A stretch of 64,000 nucleotides of DNA from Aedoeadaptatus ivorii (lineage in GTDB: Bacteria; Bacillota; Clostridia; Tissierellales; Peptoniphilaceae), in NCBI RefSeq assembly GCF_030815095.1, contig NZ_JAUSWF010000009.1, positions 18,607 to 82,606 of the forward strand, in the 5' to 3' direction. Below, one piece after another: positions 17,447-25,954 of this stretch. Below the pieces are notes generated by a model that was not told the origin of the DNA, did no database searches, and saw only the letters and a list, made by a program, of their open reading frames with translations. A program made the position numbers and the translations under genes. Position 1 is the stretch's first letter, and each line of letters begins with the position of its first letter.

Positions 17447-19783
17447 TCATTGTGTCTCCTTTTGCTTTGCTTTTGCTTTCTTTTGCGCGTCGCTCGCGCC
17501 GTCTTTCGTATCGGTTTGCTGTTTCGAATCGGAAGCGGATTTTTCGTCTTTTTCTTCTTTCAGATCTTTTTCCAGACGAATGTATACCTTCTTTTGATCG
17601 CCCAGCACTTCTCCTCCCAAGGGTTCTTGGGAAACGACCGTACCTTCTCCTTCAAAGGCGTAGTCGATGCCGGCCTTGTCCAAGAGCAATTTGACTTGTT
17701 CTTTGGTCTTGCCCTGTAATTTCGGTACGCGCTTTTTGCCGGCGTCGTTGGGATCTACGGACAGATCGACGATGGTATCTTCGTCCACTTCCGTGCCCGC
17801 TTTGGGCATCTGCTTTTCGACGATGCCGAAATTCCCCACATCTTCCGAAGACATATTGAATTTGAGGCCGGAATCGGTTAGGAGTTTTCCCGCATCTTCC
17901 AAAAGCATATTTTCCACGTCGGGAACAACGATCTTTTTCTTTTTCTTCGTAGCGCCTTCGCTGAGCATGGGGACTTCCGCTTCTCGTAGCGCGGCGCCCA
18001 TAATTTCCGATGCGATGGGCGCCGCCACCGTGGCGCCGTAATAGTCGCCCTTGGGATTTTCTACGATGACCAGCACCGTATACGCGGGGTCTTCGGTCGG
18101 ACCCACGGCGACAAAGGAACTGATGTATTTGTCCTTTTCATAGCCGCCCATCGCCGACACTTTATCCGCCGTACCGGTCTTTCCGCCGATATGATAGCGA
18201 TCGACGGCCCCCAGCGTTCCCGTTCCCTCTTCTACGACTTTTTGCAAGAGGCGCAGCATGGTCTCGCTGGTCGCCGAAGAAATCACCTGCCGCCTTACCG
18301 TGCGGTCGCGCTTTTCGATGACATTGCCGCCGGCATCGCGAATCTCGCGCACCACATAGGGCTCGAGCAGATAGCCGCCGTTGGCGACGGCCGATACGGC
18401 GGTTACCATTTGGATCGGCGTTACGGCAATCCCGTGGCCGAAACTCATGGTGGCAAGGCGCGCGGCGTTGATATCCTTTACGCCCTCGGGCACCAAGCCC
18501 GCCTGTTCCGCGGGCAGATCGATGCCGGTCTTTTCGCCGAATCCGAAGGCTCTGATATATTTTAACATACCTTCTTCGCCAAGTTCCCGCGCCATGCTCA
18601 CAAAGGTGACATTGCAGCTTTCGGCAAATGCCGTATCCATCGTGATGTCCCCGTGGGGATCCGGCAGCGAGGTACAAGTGATGGTAATGCCGGGGATGTC
18701 GCGCACATAGCCGGTGCAGTAATAGTGTTTTTTCGGATCGCTGGTGTTTTCTTCCAGCGCCGCCGCGGCGGTTACGGTCTTAAAGGTAGAACCCGGCTCG
18801 TACATATCGCTGACCGCAAAGTTCCGCCAGTTGTCGAACCAAATCTCGGTCTTCTGCTTGCGCGTCAGATCCTTCCACACGGAACGCTGCGCCGCATCCG
18901 CCGGATCATAGGGCTTGTTCAAATTATAATCGTCGGTGGATGCCATAGTGGCGATCGCCCCGGTGTCCGTCTCCTGTACGATGGCAGTGATGCGCTCCGC
19001 TTTGTTTTTGGTGCGGTGCGCATCCAAAATCTCTTCGGTTTTACGCTGTAAGGATTCGGAAAGCGTCAACGTGAGATCGGCGCCGCCCACCGCCGCCTTG
19101 GCGGAATCTCTGTTTTTCTTGTCCTTCCCCTGGGGCGCCAGGTTTTTTCCCACCACCCCCCGCAGGGAATCGTCATAGTAGCGTTCCAGTCCGTATTGGC
19201 CTTCCCCGTCCCGGTTGACGAAACCCAAAACCAAGGAGGCGAGATCGTTTCCGGGATAGGTGCGCGTTTCGTAGTCTTCGACCACCACGCCGGGGATGTC
19301 CGAATCCCGCACCTCGGTCGCCACCGTGCGCTCTACGCCGCGCTTGAGCAGGACGTGCCCGCCCTTGTCGAGGCGCGCCTGTACCTCGGATTTTTCCATG
19401 TCCAGTAGCGAGGCGGAAACCTTCATCAGTCGCTCCGTCGCCTTTTCGGCCTCCGCCGATGCCGAAAGCGTCTTGGTATCGACATAAATGTCGGAACGGC
19501 TGATATTTCCGACCAGCGCATTGCCCTTCGCATCGTAGATCACGCCGCGACGGGTCGTAGCGCGCTTATCACTTTCGAGTGCGAGTGCACTCTTGGTCAG
19601 TTCTTCCGATCGAAAGACCTGCAGTTGTACCATTCTTACGGACAAAATAAAAAAGAGCAGGAAGAGAAATGCGTACACCAAGGTCACTTTTCTGTCCGTT
19701 CGCTTCAAATACGAAGACAAAAAGTTTCCGCTATGCGCTTTCTTTCCCGCTCTTTTCCTATGCTTTCGCTTCCGCTCTTCCAC
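17447..19783 (-). CDS. ftsI: class B penicillin-binding protein with two PASTA domains (FtsI/SpoVD type)
   Basis: A 778-residue division transpeptidase. A basic cytoplasmic tail and one transmembrane segment (about 33-50) are followed by the dimerisation domain and then the transpeptidase domain. All three catalytic motifs are present: S-T-F-K at 332-335, S-C-N at 389-391 and K-T-G at 535-537. Two PASTA repeats follow (about 617-677 and 684-738), then a charged low-complexity tail. In the dcw cluster it pairs with FtsW and FtsL. PASTA domains in this position are typical of Firmicute division PBPs. Unlike the class A PBP at 27.3 kb, its active site is intact. Confidence 0.96.
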   Translation of the reverse strand: MEERKRKHRKRAGKKAHSGNFLSSYLKRTDRKVTLVYAFLFLLFFILSVRMVQLQVFRSEELTKSALALESDKRATTRRGVIYDAKGNALVGNISRSDIYVDTKTLSASAEAEKATERLMKVSASLLDMEKSEVQARLDKGGHVLLKRGVERTVATEVRDSDIPGVVVEDYETRTYPGNDLASLVLGFVNRDGEGQYGLERYYDDSLRGVVGKNLAPQGKDKKNRDSAKAAVGGADLTLTLSESLQRKTEEILDAHRTKNKAERITAIVQETDTGAIATMASTDDYNLNKPYDPADAAQRSVWKDLTRKQKTEIWFDNWRNFAVSDMYEPGSTFKTVTAAAALEENTSDPKKHYYCTGYVRDIPGITITCTSLPDPHGDITMDTAFAESCNVTFVSMARELGEEGMLKYIRAFGFGEKTGIDLPAEQAGLVPEGVKDINAARLATMSFGHGIAVTPIQMVTAVSAVANGGYLLEPYVVREIRDAGGNVIEKRDRTVRRQVISSATSETMLRLLQKVVEEGTGTLGAVDRYHIGGKTGTADKVSAMGGYEKDKYISSFVAVGPTEDPAYTVLVIVENPKGDYYGATVAAPIASEIMGAALREAEVPMLSEGATKKKKKIVVPDVENMLLEDAGKLLTDSGLKFNMSSEDVGNFGIVEKQMPKAGTEVDEDTIVDLSVDPNDAGKKRVPKLQGKTKEQVKLLLDKAGIDYAFEGEGTVVSQEPLGGEVLGDQKKVYIRLEKDLKEEKDEKSASDSKQQTDTKDGASDAQKKAKAKQKETQ

Positions 19784-19793
19784 AAGAGCCCTC

Positions 19794-20216
19794 CTAGTCC
19801 TCCTTGAAAATATGCAATACGGAGATTACCGGGTTCAAATACACATTTTCATTGACGTCATTTTTTTCATTTTTCATATTCACATCGATATATTTTACCT
19901 GATCGTTGTCCGGATAGACCATGCCCAGTTGAAACTTTGCTTTTCTGAGGATGTCTTCGGAACTTTTTATCGCATCCAATCCCGCATTCAAATCTCTATA
20001 TGTCTTGTCCATCTCTTCGAGAGAGGCGTGTTGTTTCGCGATGGCGGTATTGAGTTCTGCAATCTGGGTGTGGGTTTTCAGATTGAAGACCAATGTAATT
20101 CCCAAGACGACGATAACGGCCGCCGCCAAAAATACGGCGGAAACTCCCCTGGCGCGCGGACGCCGTCTTTTGGCAGCACGCGTCTTCTGTTGCCGACTCC
20201 TCTGAACCCGTTTCAT
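19794..20216 (-). CDS. ftsL: FtsL-type septum formation protein
   Basis: A 140-residue small bitopic membrane protein. It has a very basic cytoplasmic N terminus (about 13 Arg/Lys in the first 24 residues), one transmembrane helix (about 26-46), then a heptad-rich periplasm-side coiled coil. The call rests on topology and on its place between rsmH and the division PBP, since FtsL sequences diverge strongly. The start at 20216 follows GGGAGTG; the longer frame to 20246 overlaps rsmH. Confidence 0.82.
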   Translation of the reverse strand: MKRVQRSRQQKTRAAKRRRPRARGVSAVFLAAAVIVVLGITLVFNLKTHTQIAELNTAIAKQHASLEEMDKTYRDLNAGLDAIKSSEDILRKAKFQLGMVYPDNDQVKYIDVNMKNEKNDVNENVYLNPVISVLHIFKED

Positions 20217-20229
20217 TATATCACTCCCA

Positions 20230-21162
20230 TTACAGTTTTTCAGCAACCCTGAGCTTGGCCGAATGTGCCCGGTTGTTTGTGGCCAATTCGGCGTCGTCGG
20301 CGACGACGGGTTTGCGGGTGACGATGCGAATCTCTCTCTTTTTATTGCAGGTACAGATCGGTTGCCTGGGCGGACAGATGCAGTCCTGATGCAGATACTT
20401 AAAGGTGTTTTTTACGATCCGGTCTTCTAATGAGTGGAACGTGATAATGGCGAGGCGCCCCTTCGGCTTGAGCCGATCGACCATCATGGGAATGGCTTCT
20501 TCGAGCACTTCCAACTCCCGATTCACGGCGATTCGAAGGGCCTGAAAACTCTTCTTCGCCGGATGTCCGCCATCTCTTCGCACTTTAGCGGGGATCGCCT
20601 TTTTGATGATCTCGACCAATCGAAAGGTCGTATCGATCGGCTGGATATTGCGTTCGCTTACGATAAATTCCGCAATGCGCTTTGCCCAGCGCTCCTCTCC
20701 GTAACGGAGGAGAATATCCGTGATTTCATCGGCAGAATAGCGGTTCACGATGTCATAGGCGCGAATGTCGCCATCGCCGTCCATGCGCATATCCAAAGGA
20801 CCGTCGAAACGATAGCTGAACCCGCGCTCCGGCGTATCGAATTGGTGGGAGCTTACGCCGATGTCCAAGAGGATTCCGTCGACGCGGTCTATGCCGTTTT
20901 CATCGAGGATCGCATCCATATGTACAAAATTTCCCTTCGCCAGCACAAAGCGATCCGAAATGGCGGACAATCTCTTCTCCGCGGCCGCCAGTGCCGCATC
21001 GTCCTGGTCGATTCCCACCAAAAGGCCGTCCTCGAGACGACGCAGAATTTCGCTGCTGTGGCCGCCGCCGCCCACCGTACCGTCTACGTATATGCCGCCG
21101 GGGCGAATTTGAAGATGCTCTATTACCTGCTCGTGCAGTACCGGTATATGACTGAAATCCAT
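20230..21162 (-). CDS. rsmH: 16S rRNA (cytosine(1402)-N(4))-methyltransferase
   Basis: A 310-residue SAM-dependent methyltransferase (MraW). It has D-G-T-V-G-G-G-G-H-S for SAM binding, the L-D-I-G-V-S-S-H-Q-F-D motif, and the C-terminal R-I-V-K-x-x-F cap. It modifies C1402 of 16S rRNA. The start M-D-F-S-H-I-P-V-L at 21162 matches the family and follows GGAGGGG; the longer frame to 21261 runs back over mraZ. Confidence 0.97.
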   Translation of the reverse strand: MDFSHIPVLHEQVIEHLQIRPGGIYVDGTVGGGGHSSEILRRLEDGLLVGIDQDDAALAAAEKRLSAISDRFVLAKGNFVHMDAILDENGIDRVDGILLDIGVSSHQFDTPERGFSYRFDGPLDMRMDGDGDIRAYDIVNRYSADEITDILLRYGEERWAKRIAEFIVSERNIQPIDTTFRLVEIIKKAIPAKVRRDGGHPAKKSFQALRIAVNRELEVLEEAIPMMVDRLKPKGRLAIITFHSLEDRIVKNTFKYLHQDCICPPRQPICTCNKKREIRIVTRKPVVADDAELATNNRAHSAKLRVAEKL

Positions 21163-21170
21163 AACCCCTC

Positions 21171-21602
21171 CTATATGCCGAGATCCGCCAATTGCTGTGC
21201 GATTTGATCGTAAGAAAGGGATTCGTCCTCGTTGTAGGCATCCCACAACGCTTCGGACCATATTTCCATGCGCGTTCCCACGCCGATAATCACCGATTTT
21301 TGCTGCAAATCGGCATAGTGTATCAGATTTTGCGGAATCCGCACTCTTCCCTGCTTGTCCAATTCTCCGTCACAGGCGCCGGAGAAGAAATACCGTACAA
21401 AAGCGCGGGCGTTTTTGTGGGTCAGGGGCAGCTGTTTCAGCTTTTCTTCCATGCGCTTCCACTCGTCCAGGGGAAACAGAAAAATACACTGATCCAATCC
21501 CTTGGTCATGACAAAGCCCTCGGCCAAGCCGTCGCGAAATTTCGCCGGCATGACCAAGCGCCCCTTGGGATCGATATTGTGCTTTGCCTCCCCGAAAAAC
21601 AT
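21171..21602 (-). CDS. mraZ: division/cell wall cluster transcriptional repressor MraZ
   Basis: A 143-residue protein with two AbrB-like MraZ repeats. The first begins with G-E-A-K-H-N-I-D-P-K-G-R-L-V-M-P-A-K-F-R and the second contains D-K-Q-G-R-V-R-I-P. It is the first gene of the dcw cluster and binds its own promoter region in other bacteria; matching repeats are present upstream here. The ATG at 21602 follows GGGGGAA. Confidence 0.97.
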   Translation of the reverse strand: MFFGEAKHNIDPKGRLVMPAKFRDGLAEGFVMTKGLDQCIFLFPLDEWKRMEEKLKQLPLTHKNARAFVRYFFSGACDGELDKQGRVRIPQNLIHYADLQQKSVIIGVGTRMEIWSEALWDAYNEDESLSYDQIAQQLADLGI

Positions 21603-21629
21603 ATTTCCCCCAAAACAAACCCTTATGAA

Positions 21630-21679
21630 CCACTTTGCCCCACTTACCTATATTCTACACCATTCAGTGCCTATTTCAA
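21630..21679 (-). promoter_or_regulatory. mraZ promoter with MraZ-type operator repeats
   Basis: Minus-strand TTGAAA (21674-21679) and TAGAAT (21652-21657) are 16 nt apart. Just downstream, two GTGG cores (21640-21643 and 21630-21633) are spaced exactly 10 bp apart, one helical turn. MraZ recognises such short G-rich direct repeats near its promoter. The layout implies autorepression of the dcw cluster. Confidence 0.7.
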
Positions 21680-21701
21680 GCGGTTTTCGGCATTTTCGAC
21701 A

Positions 21702-21730
21702 ATAAAAAAACCGCCGATATTTCGGCGGTT
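21702..21730 (-). terminator. intrinsic terminator after lgt
   Basis: A 9-bp perfect stem (AACCGCCGA with TCGGCGGTT, loop TATT) is followed on the minus strand by a run of T. It separates the hflX-lgt operon from the dcw cluster. Confidence 0.9.
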
Positions 21731-21742
21731 CGCAAATTTCGT

Positions 21743-22513
21743 TTAGGATGGCTTTTTGTCAATCAGTCGGTAGTCGCCTCCGTCTTTTTTCTTGGACGCC
21801 ACATAGAGGATCGCCAACCCGAAGAGAATTCCCAGAATGCTGACGAGTTGGGCGGTACGCAATGGCCCGATATACAGGCTGTCCGTGCGTATCCCTTCGA
21901 TACAAAAGCGGCCGATGCCGTACAGGATCAAATACCACGCGGCGAGTTGCCCGCGAAATTTTCTTCGCTTCGCGAGCACAAAAAAGAGAAACAGAAAAAT
22001 TCCCACGTCCAAGATGGATTCATACAAAAATGTGGGATGCACCATCTCGCCCCCCACCTGAATCGCCCAAGGCAGATCGGTGGGGCCGCCGTGGGCCTCT
22101 CCGTTCATAAAGTTGCCCCAGCGGCCGATGCCCTGTGCGAGCACCACGCCGGGCGCGAGCATATCTAAAAAGTCCCAAAACGACTGCTTCCTCTTGCGAG
22201 CGAAAAACCACGCCACGAGCATACCCGCGAGTATGCCGCCGTGGATGGCGAGCCCCCCGTTTCGGATGGCGAGGATTTCTGCGGGGTATTGTCCGTAGTA
22301 TTCCCACTCAAACAACACATAATAGAGCCGTGCGCCCAGAATGCCCAAAGGCAATGCGTACAGGGCATAGTCGACGACGGATTCTTTGGGGATCGCGGGA
22401 TTTTTTTGGATCAAATTTTCCGCCACCCATACGGCGAGTACCGCGCCCAAGGCGATCAGTATGCCGTACCAGCGCACGTCCAGTCCGAAGAGGCGAAATG
22501 CGACAGGATCCAT
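21743..22513 (-). CDS. lgt: prolipoprotein diacylglyceryl transferase
   Basis: A 256-residue membrane enzyme that attaches diacylglycerol to the lipobox cysteine of preprolipoproteins. It has about seven transmembrane segments, an H-G-G-I-L-A-G loop and the Lgt signature G-R-W-G-N-F-M-N-G-E with the essential Arg. The start M-D-P-V-A-F-R-L-F-G at 22513 lies 1 bp past the deoC stop; the longer frame to 22567 overlaps deoC. Confidence 0.96.
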   Translation of the reverse strand: MDPVAFRLFGLDVRWYGILIALGAVLAVWVAENLIQKNPAIPKESVVDYALYALPLGILGARLYYVLFEWEYYGQYPAEILAIRNGGLAIHGGILAGMLVAWFFARKRKQSFWDFLDMLAPGVVLAQGIGRWGNFMNGEAHGGPTDLPWAIQVGGEMVHPTFLYESILDVGIFLFLFFVLAKRRKFRGQLAAWYLILYGIGRFCIEGIRTDSLYIGPLRTAQLVSILGILFGLAILYVASKKKDGGDYRLIDKKPS

Positions 22514-22514
22514 T

Positions 22515-23159
22515 TTACGCCTCTTCGACGATGGCGACGGATTTGGAGGCGCCGATACGCGATGCACCGGCTTCGATCATGGCGAGGGCGCTCTTGCGGT
22601 CGCGAATGCCGCCGCTCGCCTTTACCCCCATAGACTCGCCCACGGCTTCGCGCATAAGCCGCACGTCTTCGACGGTGGCACCCGCTTCGGAAAATCCCGT
22701 AGAGGTCTTTACAAAGTCCAAACCCGCTTCTTTCGCCAGAGCACAGGCCGCGCGCTTCTCATCGTCGGTCAAAAGACAGGTTTCGAGGATCACCTTTACG
22801 ACCACATGTCCCACCGCTTCTTTTACGCCGCGCATATCTTTGAGTACCGCTTCGTGATCGCCATCTTTTAATGCGCCGATATTGAGGACCATATCCACCT
22901 CTTCGGCGCCGTTTTCGACGGCTTCTTTCGCCTCAAACGCCTTGGCCTTTGCGGTCGTCGCCCCTAAGGGAAAGCCGATCACGGTGCAGACCTTTACATC
23001 GGTACCGGCGAGCATTTCGGCCGCCATGGAGACCCAATAGGGGTTTAGGCAGACGGATGCGAAACCGTACTTCTTCGCTTCTTCTATGGTGTTTACGACC
23101 GCCGCCTTATTGGCGTCCGGTCCCAAAATCGTATGGTCGATATATCTATTCAATTCCAT
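22515..23159 (-). CDS. deoC: deoxyribose-phosphate aldolase
   Basis: A 214-residue class I aldolase cleaving 2-deoxyribose 5-phosphate to glyceraldehyde 3-phosphate and acetaldehyde. The Schiff-base lysine is in F-V-K-T-S-T-G-F, the second lysine in K-V-I-L-E-T, and G-G-I-R-D forms the phosphate site. It overlaps the upstream DUF1461 gene by 14 bp. No other nucleoside-catabolism gene is adjacent. Confidence 0.96.
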   Translation of the reverse strand: MELNRYIDHTILGPDANKAAVVNTIEEAKKYGFASVCLNPYWVSMAAEMLAGTDVKVCTVIGFPLGATTAKAKAFEAKEAVENGAEEVDMVLNIGALKDGDHEAVLKDMRGVKEAVGHVVVKVILETCLLTDDEKRAACALAKEAGLDFVKTSTGFSEAGATVEDVRLMREAVGESMGVKASGGIRDRKSALAMIEAGASRIGASKSVAIVEEA

Positions 23160-23787
23160 TGTCCGTTCCTTTCACAAAACCCATTGCCGATAACAGCGCC
23201 ATCGCCACGATCATAACGGCGCCGATGCGTAGCACCATGCCGGAAAAAAAGTTCTCCGGCAGCATTTGAATCATCAGATCCGTTTGGGGATCCATCAGCC
23301 ACAATTCATTGGAAAATACCAGGCGATGAAACAAAAACCACGCCCGATGAAAATTCACAGCGATCGCCGCCGCCAGTAGCGCGAATACGGCGATCCAGAT
23401 CCAGGCGGCACGTCCCACCGCACGCATACTCCCGCGGATGCCATAGCGCTTCTTGAGCCTATAGGCGCCCCAAACGACGATACATACGCCCGCGGCGGAG
23501 AGTCGAGCCATCCATTGAAAGAGACCGTATACGTCTTTCATATGGACGACTTCTTCCGCCGAGAAATACGGCGCGATTTGCTTCTCTTCGCCGGTACGCA
23601 AATAGGCGCGCAGGCCGTCCGATATTTCGTCGAGTCGCGTGAAGGAAAGACCCGTTACGCAATCGATCCGGTTTTTGCGCATTTGCGCGGCATAATAGTC
23701 CGCATCTTGGCTCTGTATATAGGTAGCCAGGCTGAAACACAAAAAAATGCACAGCCCGGCTACGAGCAGGGAGAGAAATTTTTTCAT
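23146..23787 (-). CDS. TIGR01906/DUF1461 family membrane protein
   Basis: A 213-residue protein with an N-terminal hydrophobic segment (about 4-22), three further transmembrane segments (near 92-110, 128-146, 184-205), and the hallmark C-terminal patch N-E-L-W-L-M-D-P-Q-T-D-L-M-I-Q-M-L-P. The family is widespread in Firmicutes and has no established function. It starts directly at the yebC stop and overlaps deoC, so it belongs to this operon. Confidence 0.85.
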   Translation of the reverse strand: MKKFLSLLVAGLCIFLCFSLATYIQSQDADYYAAQMRKNRIDCVTGLSFTRLDEISDGLRAYLRTGEEKQIAPYFSAEEVVHMKDVYGLFQWMARLSAAGVCIVVWGAYRLKKRYGIRGSMRAVGRAAWIWIAVFALLAAAIAVNFHRAWFLFHRLVFSNELWLMDPQTDLMIQMLPENFFSGMVLRIGAVMIVAMALLSAMGFVKGTDNGIE

Positions 23788-24525
23788 TTATGCTTCTTCT
23801 GCATTCTCCCAGTTATGATACACTTCCTGCACGTCGTCGTTAGACTCCAATTGTTCGATCAACTTGGTCATCTTGGCGCGATCTTCTTCGCTGTCGAGCG
23901 CCGTGGTGGTTTGGGGAATAAAGGTGATTTCGGAGATTACGAACTCATATCCCTTTTCCTCGAGGTGGTTACGCACCTTGTGATATTCCTCCGGCGCGGT
24001 GGTAATCTCGATCCCTTCGTCGATCACGGTCACATCTTCCGCGCCGGCTTCGATGGCATCCATCATGACCGCATCGGGATCGATTCCCTCGTCCGTGGCG
24101 ATGCCCAACTGCCCTTTGCGGTCGAACAGAAACGATACCGAGCCGTTGGTGCCCAAATTGCCGCCGTTTTTGTCGAAGGCGTGGCGCACATCCGGCGCCG
24201 TGCGATTGCGATTGTCGGTTAAGCATTCCACCAATACGGCGATGCCGGAAGGACCATAGCCTTCGTAGGTGACGGCTTCAAAGTCCGCGCCGTCGTCACC
24301 GCCCGCTGCCTTTTTGATGGCGCGATCGATATTGTCGTTGGGCATATTTTCCGCCTTCGCCTTGTCAATCGCCGCTTTCAACGCCGCGTTATACGCCGGG
24401 TCGTCGCCGCCTTCTCGCGCCGCCACGGTGATGTTTCGGGAAAGCTTGGTAAAAATCTTTCCGCGCTTTGCGTCTTCTTTGCCTTTTTTATTTTTAATAT
24501 TATGCCATTTTGAATGTCCTGCCAT
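23788..24525 (-). CDS. yebC: YebC/PmpR family regulatory protein
   Basis: A 245-residue protein with the family N terminus M-A-G-H-S-K-W-x-N-I and the T-Y-E-G-Y-G-P-x-G core. Members were described as transcription regulators and, more recently, as translation factors that relieve ribosome pausing. It stands between nadE and the DUF1461 gene. Confidence 0.96.
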   Translation of the reverse strand: MAGHSKWHNIKNKKGKEDAKRGKIFTKLSRNITVAAREGGDDPAYNAALKAAIDKAKAENMPNDNIDRAIKKAAGGDDGADFEAVTYEGYGPSGIAVLVECLTDNRNRTAPDVRHAFDKNGGNLGTNGSVSFLFDRKGQLGIATDEGIDPDAVMMDAIEAGAEDVTVIDEGIEITTAPEEYHKVRNHLEEKGYEFVISEITFIPQTTTALDSEEDRAKMTKLIEQLESNDDVQEVYHNWENAEEA

Positions 24526-24571
24526 AGCTACCTCTCTTTCATTCGGTCCATTATTCTATCATATTCTTTTC

Positions 24572-25276
24572 TTATTTACCAAACTTCGGAGGCAAAACCC
24601 GCTTGTGAGCGCTGATCTTATGCAGGTGGTCGATCTTGTCGCGGTGTTCGCCGCGATAGTCCTCGCGGATCACCGCGTCGAGCTCTTTGTAGCTGAAGCC
24701 CATCTCCAACTCGTCGGTCTGCCCTTCATAGAGGCCCGCCGTTGGCTTCTTCTTCAGTACGACTTCAGGCAAGCCAAGCGCCTCGCCCAGTGCAAAGACC
24801 TCTTCTTTTACAAAGTCCACGAGGGGCATCAGATCGCAAGCGGAGTCGCCGAATTTGGTGAAGTAACCCACATAGTATTCGCTGGCGTTGGAGGAGCCGC
24901 TCACCAAATAATTGCGGTCCTGCCCATAATAGTAGAGGGTACTCATGCGCAGACGCGGCTTGAGGTTCGCCTTCGCCATGGTATTTTCACTTACAAAAGA
25001 TGCGTCGAGGATGGCGTGATAGGCCGCACTCAGATCGACCTTTTCGATTTTCAGATCCAGCGCTTCGGCCACGAGCAATGCGTCGATTTCATCTTGGGGA
25101 TGGGAGTCGATAGGCATAATGATTCCCAATGCGTCGTCTCCGAAGGCGCGTTTGGCAATGCCTGCGATCACCGCGGAATCGATTCCTCCACTCAAGCCGA
25201 ATACGATGCCCTTTGCGTGCGCATCGCCCACTACTTTCTGCATCCATGTTACCAATGCGTCGATGGTTTCTTTCAT
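24572..25276 (-). CDS. nadE: ammonia-dependent NAD+ synthetase
   Basis: A 234-residue enzyme amidating nicotinate adenine dinucleotide. The PP-loop S-G-G-I-D-S is near residue 30 and the C terminus has the usual H-K-R-x-L-P-P. There is no N-terminal nitrilase domain, so it should use free ammonia rather than glutamine. It lies 9 bp after the yigZ-like gene. Confidence 0.95.
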   Translation of the reverse strand: MKETIDALVTWMQKVVGDAHAKGIVFGLSGGIDSAVIAGIAKRAFGDDALGIIMPIDSHPQDEIDALLVAEALDLKIEKVDLSAAYHAILDASFVSENTMAKANLKPRLRMSTLYYYGQDRNYLVSGSSNASEYYVGYFTKFGDSACDLMPLVDFVKEEVFALGEALGLPEVVLKKKPTAGLYEGQTDELEMGFSYKELDAVIREDYRGEHRDKIDHLHKISAHKRVLPPKFGK

Positions 25277-25285
25277 AAGGACCTC

Positions 25286-25954
25286 CTAATCCGTGGTTTG
25301 TTTGTATTTTTGTTTATTATACAATAAAAATCCGTCTCTGACAGGCCTTTCGGTGGCCTTCTTCTCGACGATATAGACGTCGCCTGCCGTAAGATCCGTC
25401 AGCTTCTCGAGCAGTGCGTCCTCGTTCTCTGCGAGCAGCGTCGTCGAAAGCGCCACCTGATCGGTAAATTCCGCATCAAAAACCGGGTATCCGTACTGCA
25501 TCAAAAAGTTTTCCAGCGCCCCGTGAAAGGTGTAGTCGTAGCGAATCCGCAGATCCAATGCCGCGTGCATTTCCACGACCACCGCCTCCTCAACCGCAAG
25601 GGAGGCGGCGGTAGAGTAGGCGCGGATCAGGCCGCCCGCTCCCAGTAAGGTGCCCCCGAAGTAGCGGGTGACGACGCAGACCACATTTTCCAGACCGTTT
25701 CTCTTGAGGACTTCGAGTATGGGCGGCCCGGCGGTCTTCTGGGGCTCGCCGTCGTCGTCGTATTTTTGCACGATGCCGCCCGCCCCCACGATATAGGCGC
25801 TACAGTGATGGCGGGCGTCTGGGTATGCTTTTCGCATATGCGCAATCACCGCCTCCGCCTCTTCTTTGGAACGAACATGAGAGACATATCCCAAAAACTC
25901 GGACTTTTTCTCCTCCAATCGACTGTGCCCTTCTCGCAATACGGTCTTATACAT
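25286..25954 (-). CDS. YigZ/IMPACT family protein
   Basis: A 222-residue protein of the UPF0029/IMPACT family: N-terminal domain with D-A-R-H-H-C-x-A-Y and D-D-G-E-P-x-x-T-A-G-x-P, then R-Y-F-G-G-x-L-L-G-A-G-G-L-I-R-A-Y, then a ferredoxin-like C-terminal domain. The biochemical role is not settled; a link to translation is proposed. Its start overlaps the hflX stop by 8 bp. Confidence 0.92.
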   Translation of the reverse strand: MYKTVLREGHSRLEEKKSEFLGYVSHVRSKEEAEAVIAHMRKAYPDARHHCSAYIVGAGGIVQKYDDDGEPQKTAGPPILEVLKRNGLENVVCVVTRYFGGTLLGAGGLIRAYSTAASLAVEEAVVVEMHAALDLRIRYDYTFHGALENFLMQYGYPVFDAEFTDQVALSTTLLAENEDALLEKLTDLTAGDVYIVEKKATERPVRDGFLLYNKQKYKQTTD

